Source of the DNA: Chlamydomonas sphaeroides
Lineage: Eukaryota; Chlorophyta; Chlorophyceae; Chlamydomonadales; Chlamydomonadaceae
DNA length: 64,000 bases
Direction: 5' to 3'
Assembly: GCA_001662425.1 (NCBI GenBank)
Contig: BDDC01000050.1
Span: 49,221-113,220, forward strand
Of the stretch, positions 22,507-33,050 are shown piece after piece. The notes under the pieces were generated by a model. The model did not search any database. It saw only the letters and a program-made list of their open reading frames with translations, and was not told where the DNA came from. Numbering within the stretch: position 1 is the stretch's first letter; each line of letters begins with the position of its first letter. The position numbers and the translations under genes were made by a program.

Positions 22507-25500
22507 TGCGGTTGTGAGAGCGGTTGTGAGAGCGTCCGCTCGGGCGCAGGCGATGTCCACAACCGAATGTACGTATGGCGGGGTGTGGGGAGCGGCGGGC
22601 AGGAGGCAGCGCGCTGCGGACGGCATGCCCGCCCGCGCGTGCTGGGGCCCCGGTGGCCCTGGACCGATGTGCAGGTGTTGCTGAGCGGCAGAGCGGTGGC
22701 AGCGAGGAAGCCTGTTTGCGCAAGCATGGGGGCGCTGATGGGGGCGCTGGGGACCAGCGCAGGCGGGCCAACAAACCTTGGCTGCGACAGCGGCAATCGG
22801 CGCGACGCGGTACGCGTTGCCGGGCGGTCGGTGATGGGCTGGTTGCGCGCCCCTGAGTCACCAGCGGCGGGCGCCGCTGCGACGCAGGGCCTGGCCCAGG
22901 AGCTTTGGCGTTGCGTGGGCGCTGGGTGCCGGGCAGGGTGGTTGGGGGGCTTCACTGTCGTGTAGGGAGCGTGCTGCGGTGCTGTGTAGGCCGCTGGACA
23001 GCTTGCGGTGCGGTGCGGTGGCGGTGGCGGACGTCGCTGGCTCGTGAGCCCAGCAGGGGCCAAACAAGAGCCTGGGGGGGCTGGGGCTGGGGCCTGCTGC
23101 GTGCGTGAGCCTGTGTTGCGTGGCGAGGTGGTAGCGGCTTGGGGGCTTCAGGCCCGGTCAAGGCACTGTCGGTGGGGCCTGCATGCGAAAGGGGCGCCGA
23201 CCTGAGCAAGGTCGGGTGAGGGTAGAGGCGGCAGGCAGGGGAGTGAGCACGGTATGTGGGTCGGGCGGCTCGGGCTGCTGCCCGACAGCAGGGAGGGGCA
23301 ACGCTGCGCATGCAGCCGGCGGGGGCTTGCCGGGTCAAGATGTGTTTGTGTGTCGGGGAGGCGGCACGTTGAGGGATGGGGACGACGCGGAGCGTGCCAC
23401 GGTGGCGCGATTAGCCTCGTTGGCAAGCAAGGGCGTAGCGCGCCGCGCCGGCTGAGTGCGTGCTGGGGGAGGCCACGGCTTGCGGGATGATGAGGGGCGA
23501 GGTGCGAGCGACGCTGTTCCGAGCGCTGGCATAGGTCCGCGCGACGACAGGGCGTGCGCGGCTTGGGGGCGCCTTGGAGTTCTGCGCAACGTGGGATGGG
23601 GTGAGAGGCGTTGTTACTCGCGCTTGCTGCTCCCACTCGAGCCAGGGCTTCCTTTCGCCTGCGGTCTGTGGCTCGGTGCCTCGGTCCCGGACGTTCCCCG
23701 GCCGCTTCTGCCCCAGCCGAGCGCGGGGCCCTGCGCTCCTGACTAGTCAGTGCCCAGCACGTCGTACCGCAGCACCAGCCCGTCCAGCCGGGCCTGCGCT
23801 CCTGGTTAGTTGCTGACGTGGAATGCGGCAGCTGCCACCTCTGCCTGTCCCCCACGGCCACCCACAGCGCTCTTGCATGCAGCCGTCCCTGCGGCCCCGT
23901 CTGGAGTGTCATGAGTCATGCATGGGGGCGCTGGCGGTGCTTGTGCGGATGGCTGGGGCCGCAGCGCGGCCTTCAGGACGTTACAGTCGGGGCGGCCTCC
24001 TAGCCACAGGCGTCAACGCACCTAGCAGCAGCAGATAGACTGCCGACTGGTGTGGCAGCACAGACGAGAGCTGCTAGCTCTGAGCCTCGTTCCTGACGCT
24101 GTGCTTATGGCGGCCGGTTATGTCTGTGTGCTGTGGTCTTACTCCGGTTATTCGGCGGCATGAACCGGCATAAACCCCACCTCTCAGCTCCACTTGCCTC
24201 TTGCTTGTGGCTGAAAATCGACTTCCCTGACTGACGTAGGCGGGCAAGGGCAGCCTGGGGCAGAGGTTGGGTGGTGATGAGGGCAAGGCCTGGCAAGGGC
24301 GATGGCGGTGGCGGTGGCGAGGGGAAACACCTGGACCCTAGCGCCGCTCCAGGACGGCAGGGGGCTACGGACGTGCGTGCATGCGAGGTTGGGCGCTGTG
24401 TCCATACATGGAGTGAGTGAGTGAGCGGCTAGCCTGCTGTAGCATGTGCGTGGTAGATGTGGCAGCCGCATGTGCCGCTCAACTGCCGTGCAGCGGCGTG
24501 GGCCGTGGGCCGTAGCGCAGCAGCTCCCCACGGCGTGCACTCGTGCCATCCGCATGGTCCGCTGAGTACGGCGGGAGTAGGTTGCTCAGATGGAGTGGGG
24601 AGCCGGGGGCTGGGCACGAAGAAGGGGCGCCAGGGGCGCGCACGGAAAGGGGCAGCCACACGCGGGGCACACATTCAGCACTGGTGGTCGGTGCCGCCGG
24701 CGGCCCAAGGCGGCTAGTAGGTCGTGCGAACGTTGGGCTGCATAGCTGCGTGGACGGCGGACTAGGATGCCCTTTGTTGTCGTTGGGCCGTTGATGCCAG
24801 AAACTTATAAGGATGGGTTAAGAGGCTGAGATGTGGTGTAGTGCAACGATAAGGAAGGTCGCCGCCCCTGCCCCCCTGCCTGGGGGGCACCGGTGCGGTC
24901 GCTACGCTAGCCCGGTCCGGTCCTCCTGCGCCGGTCCTCAGCGGCCCTCCTCGCTCCTCGGCGGTTATACGTAAGCTTGTAACACGACTGTTGCTGCTTG
25001 ATGCCCACCACCCTGACTGCGGCGCAAGCAACGGCACCACCGCCCTACCCTACCCAGGCCCACACAGGCAGCGGCCTTCAAGGTGTAACCCCATTCTTTC
25101 TTTCACTCTGCCCACGTCTCAGAATCTGGCCACGTCTATGAGTTGCCAAGGCCCACACCTGCAGCGCAAGCGCCCGGGCATGTCAGCACCACATGGCACC
25201 ACACGGGCCGCAGCCACACACGCGGCACACCCAGGCCTGCCACCCAGCCACCACAAGGCGTCATCATAAACCCCGGCACCCATACGGGCGTGTCGCCCTA
25301 GCGCAGCAGCATTTGCGGCGCTCACGACCAGGAGGCCTCCTGCCCACGACACCAAGCGGGACGCTCGCCGCCGCTGACCGACAAGGCCGCGTCGACATGC
25401 GCGTGCAAACGCATAATCTCTAGCTGGCGTGTTGTAAACCAGCCGCCCCGGCAGCGCAGCACGGCGCCGCCACAAGCGGCCTCGCCGCGGCCTCGCAGCG

Positions 25501-25916
25501 CACGCCCGCAGCTGCAGGGCGACGGCAGCTCGGGCCCCTGCATGCCTGGAGGACCTGCCTCCTGCTCCCTAATTCTGCTGCCCACTCCCACACTTCATTT
25601 CCACATTTCATTATTGTCCAAGGTTATGTTTATTGTCCAAGCGCTGCAGCGCAAGGCGACTGGACATGGCGCCACAGAAGCTGCACGCGCTTTCAGCCAA
25701 AAAACCCCGCTCGCTTGGCGCTCGCGCGCCCCACACCGCGCGTGGCCGCTGCTGCGTGGCCTGCGCGCTGCTGCTGCTGCATCGCGCAGCCCAGTCGCGC
25801 CACGGCCCTCCCCTGCACCGCCAGGTGTGGCCCGGTAACTACGGGCCCTGCCGCGGTGCTGAGGTCGACACACACTGCTTATAAACGAACACATAGCAAG
25901 CAGACTCTCCGGCCGC
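22507..25916. other. Long region without a recognised gene
   Basis: About 3.4 kb with many overlapping ORFs on both strands but no family motif. The one coding-like signal is the small minus-strand exon at 23743-23793. A second minus-strand stretch at about 24105-24273, after a possible acceptor (ccccag), reads AALARLRQSGKSIFSHKQEA and could belong to the same unseen gene. The part nearest 25916 is the 3' flank of the minus-strand zinc-finger gene. Confidence 0.4.
23743..23793 (-). CDS. Possible terminal exon of an unidentified minus-strand gene
   Basis: After a good acceptor (gagcgcag) the minus strand reads ARLDGLVLRYDVLGTD and then TAG. The residue mix looks like a genuine protein C-terminus and not the Arg/Ala noise of its surroundings. 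No upstream exon can be joined with confidence, and I do not recognise the protein. Confidence 0.3.
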   Translation of the reverse strand, partial: ARLDGLVLRYDVLGTD

Positions 25917-28900
25917 CTAGGGTTTCCCCACGCCGTCGATCGCCCAAGCCCGGCCCGGCAGCAGCGGGACCTCCTCCTGCTCCGCCTCCTCGGCGCCGGC
26001 CGAGCCCTTGGCGCTGGGCGGGCCGCCTCCGCTCCCGGCGGCCTCCCCGCCCGCGGCTCCATCCGCGGCGGCGTCACGACTCTCGCCGTCACCGCCGCCG
26101 CGTGCCGCTGGCCCAGCTGTTGGGAGGGGGCGGTAGCGCAGCTTCGCCACTCCGGGCGATGCAGCCCAGCCCAGGCCGGCCGCCGTCAGCCGGAGAGCCA
26201 GCGGTCCAAGCCAGCCAGCGCCTTCGCCGCCGCTGCAGCCGCCCTTGGCGCCGCCGGCGTCGGCTGGCGGCACCGCCCCCACCCGCAGCGCCAGCCGCAT
26301 GCCCTCCGCGACCACCGCCGCCACCGCCGCCACCGCCGCCCCGTCCGTCGACACCGCCTCCACCGTGCACAGCTCTCCGCCGGTGAGCTGCTGCGTCGCC
26401 GCCTCGCACAGGTGCGCGATCAGCGCCCGGGCCCAGCCCACGATGACGAACTTGAAGTGCGTCACGGCCGCCGGGTTTGGGCCGTCCCCGGCGGGGGGCC
26501 GTGGGGCCAGCGGCCCGCCCGCTTCGTCCTCGGCGCCAAGAGTCGCGTCAGCAGATGCCAGCCAAGCGAGACAGACGGCGGAACGGCAGCGGTGCCAGTC
26601 GGCCTGATAGGGCGAGTGCAAGCGGACAGTGTCAGAGGGTGCGGGTTCGGAAGCCAGCAAGCCTACAGACGGTAGCGGCACGCTACCGGTCAAACCTGCT
26701 GTCGCGGCTTTATGCCAAGCACTCTGCCGACCCTCGGGCCCACCTGCTGCCGCGGTTCCAGCCCCGGAGGCGGCCCGTCCCGGTCCAGGCCCCACGCCTC
26801 AGCTGCCGGGCCCAGCAGCAGTGACAGAGGGCGGCGCCACACGTGGGCCTGGGCGGGAAAGGGAAGACGAGGGCAGGAAAGACAGGGCCAGGACAGGTGT
26901 TAGCGCTGGAAGCACGACAAAGGCAACCGCAGGAGCGCTATGCGACCAGCCCGTCCCTGCAGGCTCCAACCTTCTGACACTTCCCCACGTGCCCACCTCG
27001 AGCCAGCGGAGGCAGCTGTCGCCCAGGAGCAGGGCCTGTGCGTGTGTGTGTGGCGCGAGGGCAGGGCGGCACGGCGCATCAGGCATACGACGCAGCAGTG
27101 GTGAACGGGCGCAGGAGCCCAGCCGTCGTCCGCCCAGCGCCGTCCTTCACGCCTGCCACCTACCGCAAACTGCTGCCACTCCGGTCCAGCGGTGCGCGTG
27201 CCACCGGTAGCCGCCGCCGTCGCCGCCGCCGCCAGAGCCTGCCGAGGGCGTGCACGGATGCGGTTGTACAGAGTTGGGCGACCCACGGCACATGTGACAT
27301 GCAATCCACGACGAGAGGCCCACGAACGCACGCCGGCACGCGGCATGCGACGCGGGCAGCGCAGTGTCGGGCGCTCAGACAGCACGCAACCACGGTCTCC
27401 TCACCTGGCCTGCTGCTGCCACCCGGGCCTCAAGGGCTTTCACCCAGCCCACCAGCGCGCGCGGGGGCACGGCCCCAGCGGCAGCCTCGAGCTCGGCGGC
27501 CGCGGCAGCGCCGAGGGTCGGGGCGGGCTCCTCCGTCGCCGTCGAGATGCCGCCAGCACGCTGCCGTCCCTGGGCGTCGCTGCCTCCGCCGCTGCCTCCG
27601 CCGCCACCAAGCTGCCGGCTGCCGTCCCCCTCGTTGCCCTGAGGCCAGGCGCCAAGCCCGTCGCCGCGCGCTGATGGCTCCCGCTTGTGAGCGAGGTCGT
27701 CGATTGCCGCTGCCGACAGCAACCCAGCCGCGCCGGCCGGCTGTCGCCCCTGCGCTCCGCCGCCGCCAGGCAGCGCCCGGATGCAGTCATGGACGCCGAC
27801 CTGGTGCGGCCGGCCCTCGCCCTCACCCACGGCGCGGGCTGCCGACTCTTGCTTTTGCGCAGGATCCTCATCTGCGGGATCCTCATCTGCCACCGCCACT
27901 AGCAGCCCGGCGGCCCCGGCCGACCGCCGTCGTTTCGAGTTGCGGACCCCGTCGCTGGACTGCAGAAGGCCCCCGCTCGGGATGCTGCCCTGTTGCGGCA
28001 GATCGTTGGCGGCCTCCGCGTGGGCAGTCGGACCCATGCCGTGAGAGGGGCCCTCGTCGACCGATGCCGCAAGCAGCCCAGCGGCGCCGGCGGACCGCCG
28101 TCGCTTTGCGTCGCCGCCTCCGTCGTTGGACAGTGGCGGACCGCCGACGGCATTGCCGCGTTGCTGCGGCCGGCTACCTACGCACTCGGCGCGGGCTGGC
28201 AGCTGCCGCGGCTGGCGCTGCGCCTGCACGCCCCCCGAGGCCTGGCCCACCGCCGGGTCGGGCCGAGGTTCCGGTGCAGCGGCCGCGACTCCCGGGGGCT
28301 GCGAGCGCCAGGCGTAGGTGCCGTTCCGAAGGCGGCGGCGGTAGCACGTGCCGCACGTGATCTCGCCCGGCCGCTCCTTGTGGCCGTACCACTGCCCCTT
28401 GGTCGTGTGGCCCCTGCCGCACTCCGCGCAGCACTTTGACGGCCGGCCGGCCGCCGCCGCCGCTGCCGCCGCCTCTGCCGGCGGCTCCCCCGCCCCGGCG
28501 GCGTCGCGCCCCGCTCCCGCAGGCATGACGGCGCCACCGGCACCCACCGTTCGTTCCTCCGGCCGACGCGTAGCGCGCTGCGGCCTTGCCGACGGGCGCA
28601 GCGGCGGCTCCGCTGGGCACAGCTCTGGGGCGCCGGGCGGTCCGGCAGGCGGCTGGTCGGGCGCTGGGTCGCACGGCGAGGGCGGAGCCCCGGAGGAATT
28701 GGTAGGCGGCGTCTGGGGCTTTGGGGGCTCGTGCAGCTGCTCGCGCCCGCCTGGCAGCGGCGTCTCAGCGCCTTCCGGATGCGCCGGCGGCTTTTGCGCC
28801 TCTGCCGCGGCCTCGGTTGGCTCGACTTTGACGCAAGCGGCTGGCGCCTCCGCCGCGGCCGTGGGCGCCTTGGCCGCCCCACAGCCCGCCTCCGCCTTCG

Positions 28901-31806
28901 CCGCCGCCACCGGCGCCGCAACTGCACCCCTGCCCGCCGCCGCCGCCGCAGCCAGAGGCGCGTCCGCCGCGCCCCAGCCCGGCGCCACCACCGCAACCGT
29001 GGGCGCCTCGCCCCTATACCAGTCCGCCGCCTCCGCCGCGGTCAGAGGCGCCGTGGCCGCGCCCCAGCCCGCCGCCCCTGCCAGAAACAGCGGCGCCGCG
29101 GCAGCGCCCCAGCCCGCTGTCGATGCCGCCACGGCCCGGGGCGCCTCCACCGGGTCCCAGCCCGTCGCTTCCGACAGCAGCATGAGAACCTCGGCAGCGC
29201 CGATGGCCTCCGCCTCCCAGCCGGGCGACCGTGCCCGTCGCCGCTCGCCGGACCGGGCGCCGACGCCGCCGCCGACGGGTCCGACCAAAGAGGAGGGCGC
29301 ACGGCGCCGCCGCGGCCAACGGCCTGCCTCAGCGCCCAGGACCTGCGGGAGCCCCACGCCACCGGCCAAGGCTGCTGCCGCTACTGCCGCTGCCTGATGC
29401 ACGCCGCCGCGGGCCTCGCCGCCACCCGACGCACGCGCGGGTTGCGGAGCAGTCGGCCGGCGCCACGGGAGCCAGGGGAGCAGCTCTGCCCCATAGATGC
29501 CCGCCGAGAGCCCGTCACCGGGTGCGTGGCCCGCGCCGCTGGGATTGAAGGCCTGGAGGTCGGCCGGCGGCGGCCGATGTGGGTCGGCGTGCAGCCGCAG
29601 CGGGGCCGCGGGCGAGGAGGCCCGGAGGGAAGGCAGCCCGCGGCCCTCGTCATCAAGCCGACCGCCGCGCAGCGGCTGGCCTGCGCCTGCGCCCGCCGAC
29701 GTTGCTCGCGCTGACGGCTGCGGCGCAGCCTCCTTGCCAGGCCCTGCGCCCGCCGCGCAGCCAACAGCCTGCGCGTGAGCCCAAGTGGGAGGGTGGCGTT
29801 GGGCGGTGCCGCTGGCATGCAAAGCACCGCTGCAGCGGCATCCCAGGACTACAGGCCCCCGGCGCCCTGGCGCTGTCACAAACACCGCCTAGCTGTAATG
29901 TGCGGCCTCGACAGGCCATTGGTGTTGCGTAACCGGGCCCAGCACCTGTGGCCCGCACCTGCTCACGCGCCCTCGCGCCGTCACCACAGGCGCCGGACCA
30001 TGGGCGTTCCAGCGCGCCGGCGCAGTCGCCATTGGGGGAGCGCGCCAACACTCCCGGGGCGGCGGAGCTCGGCCCCCTGCAGTCCGCCGCCGGCCCATCC
30101 TCCTCCGCCTGCCCAAGCGGCTGCGAGCCAACGTCCTTGCCACAAGCCACTGCGCAGGCCTCAACGTCAGCAGCACCGCCACCGTCCACTGGCGCCGTGC
30201 CGCCGCCGCCAAGCCTCTCGGGTGACGTACTGACCGCCGCGCGCTGCGCCTCACTGCCGCCTGCGGGGCTGCGCTGCTGCCGGCCCGCCACCCTGTCGCA
30301 CTGCGAGCACACGTAGGCGCCGAGCTCCGTCTCCTGGTGCCGCCACTTGGGCGTGCTGGCACTGCCGCAGGCGCCGCAGCGAACGCCCTCGGCACGCGGC
30401 GGCGGCACAGACGGCTGCCTGCCGCCGTAGGACCCCGTCAGCCGGCGTCGGTTGTGGCAGCGCTCGCACGCCGCCTCGCCCGGCCACGTGGCGTGCGGCA
30501 GCCACCGCCGCGTCTCCGTGGCGCCGCACTCGCAGCAACGGCGGCTCCCTGACGCGCCGGGCCCGGGAGGCGGCGGCTGATACGGCGCCGCGCCGGCATA
30601 GGAGCCGATCCTACGCCAGCGGTTGTGGCACCGCTCACAAGTCACCTCGCCCCGTCGTTCGGTGTGAGCGCACCACCGCCGTGTCTCCGGGGCGCCGCAT
30701 TCGCAGCAGCGCGGCGACCCCGGCGCCTCGCTGCCAGGCGCCGCCGACGGCTCGAGGCTGCGGCCCGTGCCGCCGGGCTCGGCTGGCGCCGGCACGTTGC
30801 GGCCGCGCCTGGCAGTGGGCCCTGCACCTGCTCCGGAGTTCTCGTTGGCGTCATTGTCGCTGCCACCGCTGTCCTCGCTGCTGTGCTCGGGACCCTTGGA
30901 ACGCGGCTCCTGGCCCTTACCCCCCTCTTCCTCGCTCTCCTCGGCGCCCCCGCACGTACCGCCGTCAGCAGGAGGACGCTTGCTTAGGCCAGCGGTGGCC
31001 TGACCTCCGCCGGTCCTCCGCCGCCGGCGCGCGGGCTGCTCGCTCTCCCGGGAGCAGCCATGGCACAGGTACGCCCCCAGCTCCGAGGGGTGCCGACGCC
31101 AGCCGCTGGCCTCCGCCGCCTGTGCCAATCCGCACTCGGCGCACGTCCGGACGCCCGCCTCCTCCAGACTGCGTGTCCCCGGCGGGCCGTAGAAGCCGTG
31201 GCTCAGGAGGTTGCGCTTGCAGCAGCCGTCGCAGGTCCAGGCGCGGTTGGGGTGAGCGAAGAAGCCGCTGCGGCCGGCCTTGGTCGGTGCGGTGGTGCGA
31301 AACGCAGCGCCGCAGGCGCCGCAGCGAACGCCCTCGGCACCCGGCGGCGGCACAGACGGCGGCCGTCCGCCATAGGATCCCGTCTTTCGGCGTCGGTCGT
31401 GGCACCGCTCGCACGCCACCTCGCCCGGCCGTGTGGCGTGCGGTAGCCACCGCCGTGAGGCCGTGGCGCCGCACTCGTAACAGCGCTGCGGCCCAGGCGC
31501 CGCCTCATCGCCTGCGCCGCTCGCTCCTGCGGCCGCCTCGCCGCCCGCTGGGCCGCTAGACGCAGGCACCGAAGTGCGTCGCCGCGTGCCTAGCGGGCCG
31601 CCAGCTGCCGAGCCGCCGCCGTCGTGACCATCGTCACCGTCGCTGCTCGGTTCAGACGTCCCCGAGGAGAGCACGCCGGCTGGCGCTGCCGCTGCGGCTG
31701 TGACGTCCGCCGCTGCGACGTCAGAGCAAACCACCGAGAGCGCCTCTGACAGACCTCTGGCTTGGCCCGGTTGCCCCGGCTCTTCCTTCATCGACGATGT
31801 ATGCAT
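25917..31806 (-). CDS. Large modular GATA-like zinc-finger protein
   Basis: Two long open frames (31806-29653 and 29885-27375) join into one gene through a 190-nt intron. Exons: 31806-29959, 29768-27405, 27238-27164, 27035-26997, 26848-26744, 26603-25917; all phase 0, about 1705 residues. Start is the ATG at 31806 (a second ATG follows five codons later). Exon 1 holds a full module (RCYECG...CHDRR; GFFAHPNRAWTCDGCC; HGFYGPPGTRSLEEAG; TCAECG...WRRH...CHGC) and two further GATA-like fingers. The last of these is fused to a shortened site (RCGACGSASTPKWRHQETEL...CSQC) in which the middle part is deleted. Exon 2 holds the single finger (CCAECGRGHTTKGQWYGH...CGTCY), two residues longer than in paralogues, and repeated KRRRSAGAAGLL units that resemble nuclear-localisation signals. 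The C-terminal exons match the family (CLRWLE; AHVWRRPLSLLLGP; ADWHRCRSAVCLAW). Nuclear DNA binding is inferred. Confidence 0.75.
26744..27081 (-). repeat. Inverted duplicate of 38596-38947 (two exons plus introns)
   Basis: This block covers the 39-nt exon, the following intron and the 105-nt exon of the minus-strand gene. It is nearly identical to the plus-strand block at 38596-38947. By my alignment the 148-nt intron has 7 mismatches and no gap, and the 105-nt exon has 3 mismatches. Similarity stops just past the 105-nt exon and about 45 nt upstream of the 39-nt exon. Confidence 0.85.
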
Positions 31807-33050
31807 TCGGCCTAGTAGCTCGGCAGGAACGACTTGGTCCGCTGATGATGCCGGTGTGCCATTTTAAAAGGCACACAGCCGTAGCCTAGCCCTTCAGCGA
31901 CTTACGAGAGCATGCTATGCTCGCGGTACCTGCAGACCGGTGCTTGAAGGGCTTTGGTGGCCGACCTTGCCGCAAGGACACACACAACACGTGCAAGCGA
32001 TGAAATTGACCAGCTGCTTACAATGAATTCGTGTGTGACACTAACCGCGCTGCGCGGTGCTGTACAGTGTCGCTGATTGGGCGATGTCACAGTCTCTCGG
32101 GAGGCCTTGGAATCGACCCCGTCATCAGGGATCGTTGGAGTAAGGTACGCTGCTTTAGAAGCGAGTGGAGAGCTGCCAGGAGCTTGCCTTCTGCCAGATG
32201 TGGAACATGCACGTAAGACAAGGCGCGGGACCCAGCCAGGGCGCCACACGGTGCTTTTGATGATGACAGCAAAGGCTTCGGGTGGCGCCTAGAATGGCAT
32301 GCTGGACAAGGAGCGGACTAGGCGCTGACTAGGGGAGGCCAGCGGCCCGCCACCGCGCCATGTGCCGAAGGCTGGCGTGCGACCGCGCTAAGTTACCTTA
32401 CAAGGGCCGTGGTGCTCACAGCAAGAGCTTTGGTCGCCTTCGAGGCCTAGAAAACTGGCACGCTGACCGTGCGGGCCGGGCGCGGGGGATGGCTGGGGCG
32501 CATCACAAGGGATCTGCAGGGGTTTGCTACGCGGGACATGCCAGACTGCGGATGCTGCCGAGAGGGAACGCTCCCATTGGCTAGGGCATAGCATCATAGC
32601 AGCACATAGAAAGCACACCCGCACCCGCGGGGATGGGCGCCTGCATCCTCGTCCTCGCGCGCTTGGCGGCCGATTCGGAGCCTGTCCGGTTAGCCTTCAG
32701 CGCCAGCAGAGGGTGGCGGCAACGCTGGTGGCGGGGACAGTAAGAAGGGGAACAGGTCGTGCCGTGGGGGCCCGTGGGGGCAGGGGCTTGGCAGGCTGCC
32801 GGCGTGCATGTTGCGGTCGTGCGGACCTGCCACCTGGGCAACCAGGTTCGCACGCAATGCGCTCTCTCGCAATCACACAACCACAGCTCCGTTACATAGC
32901 TTCCAGAGCCGGTTTGACGACATGCTCGCGACCGACATCGCGAGCCGGCGAGGTCTGTGCCCATAAATTGCGTTGGCGACATACGACATGGGCAAATGCC
33001 AGTGTTGCTAATGCACTGCAGCTGAGGAGGAGCGTGGGTGCTCCTCCGGG
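31807..33050. promoter_or_regulatory. Divergent intergenic region between two family members
   Basis: About 1.24 kb between the ATG of the minus-strand gene (31806) and that of the plus-strand relative (33051). It probably carries both promoters. I see no ORF with support and no clear TATA box. Confidence 0.45.

Noticed and set aside
23148..23912. 254-residue minus-strand ORF
   Set aside because: Composition is typical of antisense GC-rich noise. Only a short stretch in a different frame (23743-23793) looks coding.
27375..29885. Separate gene starting at 29885 (-)
   Set aside because: The first about 40 codons overlap the other long frame and lie in the intron implied by the paralogue at 46845-54019.
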